Assembly (NCBI GenBank): GCA_031289975.1
Contig: JAITOM010000153.1
Coordinates: forward strand, 1-5,095
DNA from: Methanobrevibacter sp.
GTDB lineage: Archaea > Methanobacteriota > Methanobacteria > Methanobacteriales > Methanobacteriaceae
DNA length: 5,095 bases
Reading direction: 5' to 3'
Every line of letters starts with the position of its first letter. Within the stretch, counting starts at the first letter, position 1. The translations under genes were made by a program, and so were the position numbers. The notes under the pieces were generated by a model that was not told the origin of the DNA, did not search any database, and saw nothing but the letters and a program-made list of their open reading frames with translations. Shown piece after piece: positions 1 through 4,910 of this stretch.

Positions 1-31
1 TTATTTATTTATTTTTAAAAATAATAATTAT

Positions 32-112
32 AATTTTTTTAATTAAAAATTTGACATTTATGATGTAATTTAAAAAATTTCATTACTTACAAACATTATT
101 TCATACACTATA
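32..112 (+). repeat. Left arm of a long interrupted inverted repeat; upstream region of the DUF6398 gene
   Basis: Two blocks recur in reverse complement upstream of the HEAT gene. Block A, 57-85 (TTTATGATGTAATTT to TCATTA), matches the minus strand of 1659-1687 with one mismatch in 29. Block B, 88-105 (TACAAACATTATTTCATA), matches the minus strand of 1601-1618 exactly, and after one extra base ACTATA at 107-112 also matches. Weaker similarity runs outward to about 32 through an AATTAAAA tract. Only two bases separate the blocks here, against 40 in the other copy. The arm points toward the gene starting at 210, so it is probably shared regulatory or promoter DNA. Its function is inferred; the match itself is visible. 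Confidence 0.75.
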
Positions 113-123
113 ATTAAAACATA

Positions 124-144
124 TTTAAAATTTAAAATTTAAAA
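124..144. repeat. Short tandem repeat, three copies of TTTAAAA
   Basis: Three perfect copies of a 7-bp unit lie between the repeat arm and the DUF6398 start. In DNA this AT-rich the run may be chance or slippage. The phased A/T tracts could bend the promoter DNA, but nothing else supports a function. Confidence 0.5.
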
Positions 145-151
145 TTATTAA

Positions 152-161
152 TTTTTATAAA
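152..161 (+). promoter_or_regulatory. Possible archaeal TATA box for the DUF6398 gene
   Basis: TTTTTATAAA resembles an archaeal TATA box and would place transcription start near 183-187, a leader of about 25 nt before the ATG at 210. In such AT-rich DNA other TATA-like words are nearby (for example around 109-130), so the exact box is uncertain. Confidence 0.3.
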
Positions 162-209
162 GTAATATTTAAAATTAAATAATTTAATAACTTAATAATA
201 AGTGATATT

Positions 210-641
210 ATGGCATCTAAAGAAGAAATAAAACTTAAAGAAGAAAAATTATTGGAATTAGTTGGAGATTTTTGTGATAAATACCTTGATAAAGAGTATT
301 CTTATCTTACAAAACAGATGGTAAAAAAATTAGGAAGAAAACGAGAAGTTCCTTTTAAAAGAGGAAAATTGGAAATATGGGCTGCAGCTATTATCTATGC
401 GGTTGGACAGATAAACTTTTTATTTGACAAATCATTCCAACCATACAGTAGTGCTGATGAAATATGTAATTATTTCAAAACTAAAAAGAGTACTGTAAGC
501 AATAAAGCAGCAGATATAAGAAAAATACTCAAGTTAAATCATTTTGATAAAGAATTTTCTACAAGATACATGATGGAATCCAATCCATTAAATGATCTTA
601 TTGAAGTAAATGGATTCATTGTTCCAAAATCACTACTATAA
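210..641 (+). CDS. DUF6398-type domain protein (possible HTH/cyclin-like fold)
   Basis: A small soluble protein of 143 residues with no signal peptide or membrane segment. I recognise the pattern of the DUF6398 family. A charged N-terminal helix with FCDKYLD (about 21-27) is followed by a basic stretch KKLGRKREVPFKRG (39-52), then the most characteristic part, LEIWAAAIIYAVGQINFLFD (54-73). A segment that reads like a helix-turn-helix follows, SADEICNYFKTKKSTVSNKA (81-100), and the protein ends with NPLNDLIEVNGFIVP (125-139). Family function is not established to my knowledge. The alanine-rich helix followed by an HTH-like segment resembles one cyclin repeat of archaeal TFB, so nucleic-acid binding is possible but is my inference. 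The ATG at 210 follows an AGTGAT site (201-206), a methanogen-like Shine-Dalgarno at short spacing. The gene stands alone and converges on the HEAT gene, with which it shares a similar upstream sequence. Confidence 0.85.
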   Translation: MASKEEIKLKEEKLLELVGDFCDKYLDKEYSYLTKQMVKKLGRKREVPFKRGKLEIWAAAIIYAVGQINFLFDKSFQPYSSADEICNYFKTKKSTVSNKAADIRKILKLNHFDKEFSTRYMMESNPLNDLIEVNGFIVPKSLL

Positions 642-912
642 TTAGGATTACAGAAGGAAAAATGCATTGAACCTTCAAATAATCTTTGATAATTAAGTCT
701 AATATAACAATTATTTCATCAAAATTTTTAAATCTTCTATTTCATGGAGGGTGCAAACTTTTATGGATGTTTATTATTTCAGTTTTTCTTTTATATAAAA
801 TCCATTTAAAAAAAAGATCCACACAATTTGACATAATCAATTAAAATAAAAGAAACATTAATGATAACAAATTACATCAATGATCAATATTTGTTAAAAA
901 TTTAGCATGAGA
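642..912. other. Intergenic region with no supported gene
   Basis: The gap between the two convergent genes holds the palindrome at 653-676, T-rich runs (723-731 and 783-792) that could end transcription from the DUF6398 gene, and no convincing coding sequence. Two tiny frames were examined: a 21-codon plus-strand frame from the ATG at 745, and a 30-residue minus-strand frame 834-742. Neither has a recognisable protein pattern. A GGAGGGTG word at 747-754 resembles a ribosome-binding site ahead of an ATG at 764, but that frame is only 11 codons. Confidence 0.6.
653..676. terminator. Imperfect palindrome just after the DUF6398 gene; possible terminator or operator
   Basis: GAAGG (653-657) pairs with CCTTC (672-676), and an inner AATGCATT (661-668) is self-complementary, with a three-base partly mismatched stretch between. 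It begins 12 bases after the stop codon. No T-run follows directly, so it is not a textbook intrinsic terminator. It could stabilise the mRNA 3' end, bind a protein or be chance. Confidence 0.35.
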
Positions 913-944
913 AAAAAACTTCATACCCTTTAGGGTAGTGAAAG
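913..944 (-). terminator. Distal copy of a duplicated hairpin/T-tract terminator
   Basis: On the minus strand an interrupted stem (CTTTCA, CT, ACCCT paired with AGGGT, A, TGAAG) is followed directly by a run of seven T. This is the second terminator-like hairpin met by transcription leaving the HEAT gene. The stem carries small bulges. Archaeal termination depends mainly on the T-tract, which is strong here. Confidence 0.55.
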
Positions 945-961
945 ATCCATATTAATTGGAC

Positions 962-993
962 AAAAAACTTCATACCCTTTAGGGTAGTGAAAG
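962..993 (-). terminator. Proximal hairpin/T-tract terminator of the HEAT-repeat gene
   Basis: It starts eight bases after the HEAT stop codon. The minus strand reads CTTTCACTACCC, AA, AGGGTATGAAG, then six T. The ACCCT/AGGGT core pairs perfectly, and the outer TCA/TGA and CTT/AAG pairs extend it past short bulges. Position, stem and T-run together fit a terminator for this gene, backed up by a near-identical second copy 49 bp further on. Confidence 0.65.
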
Positions 994-1000
994 ATTCACA

Positions 1001-1471
1001 TTAATTGCTTTCAAGAATATTTAATGATTTTTTAACTCCTGCTTTGACATATCCATTTTCATCATTCAGTAATGATTTAAGTGGTTTTATGGCTTGTTTA
1101 TCACCAATGCTTCCTAAAGCCCAAGAAGCAGCCCCTCTAATTTTCCAGTCTTCATTATCTAAAAGAGATATTAAAGGTTCTACTGCACTATCCCCCATTT
1201 TAATTAATGCGGTTGACGCTTCTCTTCTTACCATCTTATTAGGACTACCTAATGTTGTTATTAATGGGTCAATTGCTTTTTTATCACCAATAGCACCTAA
1301 TACTTTTGCAGAGGATATTTTAATATCTTTATTTCTATTATTTAATAAAGCATCTATAAGTGCATCTACAGCATCTGTTCCTTTTTCTTCAAGTAAAATT
1401 TTTGATTCATCCTGAGTAAATTCATCAGAATTAGCTAAATCATTAATAAGTTCGTCTATACTTTTTGCCAT
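1001..1471 (-). CDS. Small HEAT-repeat (PBS-lyase-like) protein
   Basis: A 156-residue soluble alpha-solenoid protein. After a capping segment (1-30: SIDELINDLANSDEFTQDES) come four HEAT-like repeats of about 31 residues, at about 31-61, 62-92, 93-122 and 123-153. Each follows a G-D/T-x-x-A-[IV]-x-P/A-L-I-x-x-L pattern, then a second helix such as VRREASTALIKM or IRGAASWALGSI. These repeats are protein-interaction scaffolds. Although named after phycobilin lyases, they are widespread in methanogens and imply no lyase activity, and no catalytic motif is visible. The partner is unknown. The ATG is well supported by a strong AGGAGAG Shine-Dalgarno (1478-1484, minus) six bases upstream. The gene is monocistronic, converges on the DUF6398 gene, ends in a duplicated terminator and has an upstream region matching that of its neighbour. 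Confidence 0.9.
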   Translation of the reverse strand: MAKSIDELINDLANSDEFTQDESKILLEEKGTDAVDALIDALLNNRNKDIKISSAKVLGAIGDKKAIDPLITTLGSPNKMVRREASTALIKMGDSAVEPLISLLDNEDWKIRGAASWALGSIGDKQAIKPLKSLLNDENGYVKAGVKKSLNILESN

Positions 1472-1477
1472 GACAAT

Positions 1478-1484
1478 CTCTCCT
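1478..1484 (-). promoter_or_regulatory. Strong ribosome-binding site of the HEAT gene
   Basis: AGGAGAG on the minus strand, six bases before the ATG at 1471. It is the clearest Shine-Dalgarno in the window and fixes the start codon. Confidence 0.8.
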
Positions 1485-1501
1485 TTTGTTCAATGTTTTT
1501 T

Positions 1502-1512
1502 AACAAGTTGTT
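1502..1512. promoter_or_regulatory. Small palindrome in the HEAT gene leader; possible operator
   Basis: AACAA-G-TTGTT is a perfect 5-bp inverted repeat. The word AACAAGTT within it recurs in the larger palindrome at 1645-1658, also upstream of this gene. Two related symmetric sites upstream of one gene could be regulator-binding sites, but both are short and the inference is weak. Confidence 0.3.
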
Positions 1513-1520
1513 TTGTTTGC

Positions 1521-1549
1521 ATATATTAAAATGTTAGTATATATTAAAA
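1521..1549 (-). promoter_or_regulatory. Tandem TATA-like elements for the HEAT gene
   Basis: TTTTAATATAT occurs twice on the minus strand (1539-1549 and 1521-1531), 18 bp apart. Either could act as an archaeal TATA box, placing transcription start near 1515 or 1497, ahead of the ribosome-binding site at 1484. The repeat may give two start points or may reflect slippage duplication. Confidence 0.4.
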
Positions 1550-1593
1550 CAACTTTAATATTATTATTAAAAAATCATCATTAATAAACTTTA

Positions 1594-1710
1594 CTATAGT
1601 TATGAAATAATGTTTGTATGTAAAGAAAATTAAAGATTTTCTAATTGAACAAGTTCAATAATGAGATTTTTTAAATTACATCATAAACATTAAAATTTTA
1701 ATTAAAAAAT
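1594..1710 (-). repeat. Right arm of the inverted repeat; upstream region of the HEAT gene
   Basis: On the minus strand this is the second copy of the sequence at 32-112: block A at 1687-1659, block B at 1618-1601, and ACTATA at 1600-1595. Between the blocks it carries about 40 bp absent from the other copy (1619-1658), which contains two inverted repeats. These are TTGAAC-AA-GTTCAA (1645-1658, 6-bp arms) and, on the minus strand, AGAAAAT-CTTTA-ATTTTCT (about 1624-1642, 7-bp arms). It points toward the HEAT gene and ends at about 1710, right at the edge of the insertion sequence. Its role as a promoter or regulator site is inferred from orientation. Confidence 0.75.
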
Positions 1711-1712
1711 CA

Positions 1713-1773
1713 GGGGGTCAAAAATCACATGGTAATTTAAATTTTTCCATTGTTTTACTCCAATTTCTCTTTT
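1713..1773 (+). repeat. Left terminal inverted repeat of the IS
   Basis: It starts GGGGGTCAAAAATCACATGG and pairs with the right end over 34 identical bases, then more loosely to about 1773. Next to the G-run it lacks two bases present at the other end (GGGGGTC here, GGGGGTGTC there), so one tip has changed. Confidence 0.85.
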
Positions 1774-1969
1774 TAAAGATTCAAATATATTATAACCTTA
1801 GAATAAGTCTTTACAAATATTTTTCAAATCTATCGGAAGGATATATCAAAAATCCCCTGACAATTGCAAGTACAAATTTCAACACAACCCAGAGAAAATA
1901 TTAAATATATGAAGAAATGTAATATAATTTATGACTAAAATAAAAACATTTTCTCCAAATAGTAATTTT

Positions 1970-2066
1970 GTTGTTGAACTATATAATGCTAAGGGTACAC
2001 TGTTACCTCTTAGTTATGCGGGAGAAGCTTTAACAGAGTTGTTGAACTATATAATGCTAATGGTAC
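1970..2066 (+). repeat. 29-bp direct repeat flanking a 39-bp insert inside the transposase
   Basis: GTTGTTGAACTATATAATGC plus nine more bases occurs at 1970-1998 and 2038-2066 with one mismatch (G/T). The 39 bp between (1999-2037) are less AT-rich than their surroundings and carry an inverted CTGTTA (2000-2005) and TAACAG (2031-2036). Removing one repeat plus the spacer (68 bp) joins two transposase fragments in frame, so this is a secondary insertion or duplication in a once continuous gene. Confidence 0.85.
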
Positions 2067-3152
2067 TGAAAGAGTTGTTATCAAAAAGAACAAATTATAC
2101 TTGAGTAACATTTTCACACCTGATTTCCATCATAAAATCGAAAAATGGCTGGAAAAAAATTCAGATATATTTATGTTGATCCTGCACCTAAATGTGAGTA
2201 TTGTGGGGATGAAAAATTTGACAAAAAGAATTTAGAACCACGAAATCTCAATAAAAACCATTTAGTTGATGTTACAACTTATGTTTGTGATCATTTTGGA
2301 AAAACTCATCGTACAAGCTTGAAGTTATTCATAGATAAGTATGATACTTATACAAAAGATGTTAAGGGACTTGCTATCCAAGTAAATTATTTGAGGAATA
2401 TGTCCTTAATAAACATAAGTTTGATAAATGGGTGTGTTAATGGTTCTAAACCCTGCAGAGGAACCATTTTAAATAGTTTAAGAAAGTATTATCAGAGATG
2501 TAAGTTTAAATATAAGTGTATGAAAAAATTGTCAGGTAATTATGGGTATGATGAGCAGTATATTAAAATCGCTGGTCAGAAATTCTATATTCTTGCTTTA
2601 TTTGATATAGAACTCAATATTTCAGTGGATTATAGGATTGTGGGTGATTTAAAGAATAATACTGTGAAAAATTTCATTGCTAATGCAACTAAAGACTATA
2701 AAAACTTAGCAATAACAACAGATGCTCGTCCAATGTATAGAGATATTGTAGAAAGCTTAGGAGATAGGTAATCTTTATATATTCCATTTAATCAAAGATT
2801 TAAATGAAATTGTTTATAAAAAGATGAAAAATAAAAAATTAGATCCTAAGATAAAAGAACAATATGAAGATGAACAGCAAGCCATAATGGATGTTCTTTA
2901 TCAGAGAGAGTATAAAAAAGCTAAAAATAAATTTTAAGAATTATTAAATCGTTTAGATGAGATTCCAGATGAATTGAAAGATTTTATTCTTAATAAATTT
3001 AAACCTAATTTTGATGGTTATATGCAACATACTCAACATGATTTTTTACCAGCGACTAACATTACGATGGAAAATTATTTTGGTGTGAGTTTTCCAAGAC
3101 ATTTGAAAAAGATTTATAAAACTGAGTCGGGTGTGACAATGTATTTAGATTT

Positions 3153-3216
3153 TAAGAGAGAAATGGGAGGAAAATCATGGAAAAATTTAAATTACCATGT
3201 GATTTTTGACACCCCC
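3153..3216 (-). repeat. Right terminal inverted repeat of the IS
   Basis: On the minus strand it begins GGGGGTGTCAAAAATCACAT and matches the left end. It overlaps the last coding part of the transposase (…GGKSWKNLNYHVIFDT), so the end sequence and the C-terminal codons are the same DNA. Confidence 0.85.
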
Positions 3217-3289
3217 AAATTTCCGAATTATTAGACAACCTCTATATATTAATATCATGAAATTTATAAATTATATAAGATGATAATGG
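3217..3289 (+). promoter_or_regulatory. Promoter/leader region of the ATPase-nuclease gene
   Basis: Only 73 bp separate the IS end from the next gene. TATA-like words are present at 3242-3251 (CTATATATTA) and 3261-3277 (AATTTATAAATTATATA). AGATGAT (3278-3284) is a Shine-Dalgarno-like site five bases before the ATG at 3290, and GGATGGT (3288-3294) could serve the ATG at 3299. Which box is used cannot be told from sequence. Confidence 0.4.
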
Positions 3290-4897
3290 ATGGTTTATAT
3301 GAAAAAATTACCTAAAGGAATATCAACTTTCTCAGAAATAATTGAAAATAATTATATTTATGTGGATAAAACAGAATATATTTATAAAATGTTTAGTACT
3401 GGAAAATTATATTTTCTTTCAAGACCAAGACGATTTGGGAAATCTCTTCTTATATCTACATTAGAAGAGTTATTTAAAGGAAATAAGAAACTATTTAAAG
3501 GACTTTACATATATGATAAATGGGATTGGGATAAAAATTATCCTATTATAAGGTTAGATTTTGGAAATTTATCTCATAAAAATCCAGAACAATTGGAAAA
3601 ATCGTTTAAAGATTTTATAAATAAAAAAGCAAGAGAAAATTCACTTGAGATTATAAGTAAAACCTTGACTTCGATGTTTGCTGAGTTAATTGAAGAAATT
3701 TACAAGAAATTTGATAGTAAAGTTGTAGTTTTAATTGATGAATATGATAAGGCTATTAGCAGTCATCTTGATGATATGGAAATAGCTAAAAATAATCGTG
3801 ACACATTAAGAGAATTTTATCAGGTTTTAAAAGGAAGCGACCAATATTTAGAATTTCTTTTCATAACTGGGATTACTAAATTCGCTAAAACATCTATTTT
3901 CTCTGACTTAAATAATATAGATGATCTTACAATTCATCCAAGGTATTCAAAAATATGTGGATATACACAAGAGGAATTAGAATATTATTTTAAAGAATAT
4001 ATTTTAAAAATTAGTGAATTAAATAGTGAGAATAGAGAAGAATTAATTAATTCAATTAAAAATTGGTATGATGGCTATTCATGGGATGGGGCAAATTTTT
4101 TATATAATCCATATTCAATATTGAAATTTTTGGATACAGGAAAACTTGCTAACTATTGGGCTGATAGTGGAACTCCTAAATTATTAGTAGATTTAATAAA
4201 AAAAGGTAATTTAGATACAGAAGTTTTAATAAGAAGGAAATCAGAGTTTTCTGGAACATTTCCAAATTTTGAACTTGAAAATTTAGATTTCGCAACAATA
4301 TTGTTACAAACAGGATATTTTACAATAAAAAATGAAAAAATTACTCCTTATAAACCTTCGCTTTACACTACAGCTATTCCTAATAAAGAGGTTGAAGAAT
4401 CTTTATTCAGTTATATTCTTGGAACTTATACTAATTATAGTGCTGAAAAAATAGAACCAATGACTAAAAAAATGTTAAAACATATAATACAATGTGATGA
4501 AGCTAATCTTCAAAAATCTTTTGAAATACTGTTATATAAGATACCTAACATACTTTACGGTGAAATTAAACAAGAATTAGAAGCATATTATAAAATCCTT
4601 GCTATATCATGGATACAGTTACTTGGTTTTGATATTGAAGGAGAAATAATGAGCATTAAAGGAAGATTAGATGCCATATTAAAACATGAAGACTTAATAC
4701 TAATTATTGAATTTAAGTTTAGTGAGAAAAAATCATTTGATTCAATGTTGAATGAAGCAAATAATCAAATTTTAGATAAAAAATATTATAAACCCTATCA
4801 AGACAAAAATGTCTTAATATTAACTGTAGCATTTAAACCAAGAGATGTTAAATGTCAAATAAAAACACTATATGAATTATTAAATGATTATAAGTAA
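3290..4897 (+). CDS. AAA-ATPase-like protein with C-terminal PD-(D/E)XK nuclease-fold domain
   Basis: A 535-residue intact cytoplasmic protein of the AAA-ATPase-like / PD-(D/E)XK family (formerly DUF1703), very common in gut bacteria and methanogens. The N-terminus has the family's ISTFSEIIENNYIYVDKT (11-28), Walker A SRPRRFGKSLL (44-54), Walker B VVVLIDEYDKAI (145-156), GITKFAKTSIFSDLNNIDDL (194-213) and GYTQEEL (224-230). The linker region has NWYDGYSW (258-265) and LYNPYSILKFL (271-281). The C-terminal nuclease fold shows GRLDAIL (D461), then IIEFKF (E474, K476) and a following helix with NNQI (491-494), so the D…ExK catalytic pattern looks complete. Family function is unsettled; roles in defence or mobile DNA have been suggested. 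The true start may be the ATG at 3299 (MKKLPKGISTF), which matches the usual family beginning; both candidates have ribosome-binding-like sites. Downstream, a decayed cas1 starts after a 13-bp gap. Confidence 0.93.
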   Translation: MVYMKKLPKGISTFSEIIENNYIYVDKTEYIYKMFSTGKLYFLSRPRRFGKSLLISTLEELFKGNKKLFKGLYIYDKWDWDKNYPIIRLDFGNLSHKNPEQLEKSFKDFINKKARENSLEIISKTLTSMFAELIEEIYKKFDSKVVVLIDEYDKAISSHLDDMEIAKNNRDTLREFYQVLKGSDQYLEFLFITGITKFAKTSIFSDLNNIDDLTIHPRYSKICGYTQEELEYYFKEYILKISELNSENREELINSIKNWYDGYSWDGANFLYNPYSILKFLDTGKLANYWADSGTPKLLVDLIKKGNLDTEVLIRRKSEFSGTFPNFELENLDFATILLQTGYFTIKNEKITPYKPSLYTTAIPNKEVEESLFSYILGTYTNYSAEKIEPMTKKMLKHIIQCDEANLQKSFEILLYKIPNILYGEIKQELEAYYKILAISWIQLLGFDIEGEIMSIKGRLDAILKHEDLILIIEFKFSEKKSFDSMLNEANNQILDKKYYKPYQDKNVLILTVAFKPRDVKCQIKTLYELLNDYK

Positions 4898-4910
4898 CTA
4901 AGGTTTTTTC

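Larger units (their letters stand above)
913..1007. repeat. Tandem duplication, 46-bp unit at 49-bp period
   Basis: Copies at 913-958 and 962-1007 match at 44 of 46 positions, differing only at CC-A-T versus TC-A-C near 947-950/996-999. Three bases (GGA/GAC region) separate them. Each unit runs from an A-tract through an inverted repeat (CTTCATACCCT, TT, AGGGTAGTGAAAG) to ATTAATTG. The right copy reaches into the last codons and stop of the minus-strand HEAT gene, so the duplication copied the gene's 3' end together with its terminator. Confidence 0.9.
1713..3216 (+). mobile_element. Degenerate insertion sequence with about 60-bp terminal inverted repeats
   Basis: An element of about 1.5 kb bounded by GGGGG-type ends. 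The outer 34 bp next to the C-run (minus 1717-1750, plus 3177-3210) are identical in inverted orientation, and similarity continues inward for about 24 more bases at roughly 80% (to about 1773 and 3153). One transposase gene fills it on the plus strand, with about 180 bp of leader between the left end and its ATG; AT-rich boxes near 1898-1910 could be its promoter. The transposase is broken, so the element cannot move by itself. I see no convincing target-site duplication (left flank AAAAATCA, right flank AAATTTCC), as expected for an old copy. The IS family is not assigned; the GGGGGTGTCAAAAA end and the DDE pattern should allow it by ISfinder comparison. Confidence 0.85.
1931..3234 (+). pseudogene. 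DDE-type IS transposase, multiply disrupted
   Basis: Pieces in three frames rebuild one transposase of roughly 400 residues. Start: ATG at 1931 (MTKIKTFSPNSNFVVELYNA). A 68-bp partial duplication (1970-2066) shifts the frame, which resumes as NGTERVVIKKNKLYL to HHKIEKWLEK. The A-run at 2153-2159 shifts it again into the longest piece (2145-2771). That piece has a zinc-ribbon-like region, CEYCG (C17, C20 counted from 2145), then YVCDHFGK, where the usual last Cys is Phe. It then has the first catalytic Asp in GYDEQY (codon 2550) and the second in TTDARPMY (codon 2721). A frameshift near 2762-2775 hides the FHLIKDLNEIVYK continuation, and an in-frame TAA lies at 2935. The last piece (2974-3234) holds the probable catalytic Glu in TMENYFG (codon 3070) and reads through the right inverted repeat to a stop at 3232. 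The spacing suits an RNase H-fold DDE enzyme; the family is not named. Confidence 0.85.

Noticed and set aside
51..80. Bacterial-style -35 box TTGACA at 51-56
   Set aside because: No suitable -10 box at the right distance, and the rest of the window points to an archaeon, where such boxes are not used.
742..834. Possible 30-residue minus-strand peptide and an 11-codon plus-strand frame behind GGAGGGTG
   Set aside because: Both are too short, with no convincing start context on the minus strand and no family resemblance; not distinguishable from chance.
913..1007. CRISPR-like pair of palindromic repeats
   Set aside because: Only two copies exist, and nearly the whole 49-bp period is conserved (44/46), leaving no variable spacer. 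It is a tandem duplication of a terminator, although a cas1 relic lies in the window.
1005..1415. 136-codon open frame on the plus strand
   Set aside because: It is the antisense shadow of the HEAT gene; the minus-strand product shows four clear repeats and a strong ribosome-binding site, while this frame has no recognisable pattern.
1700..3230. Target-site duplication around the IS
   Set aside because: The bases next to the two ends (AAAAATCA and AAATTTCC) share only A/T richness; no duplication can be called.
2974..3234. Separate small gene with a TTG start
   Set aside because: It is the C-terminal fragment of the broken transposase, in frame with the preceding piece across the TAA at 2935, and it carries the probable catalytic Glu.
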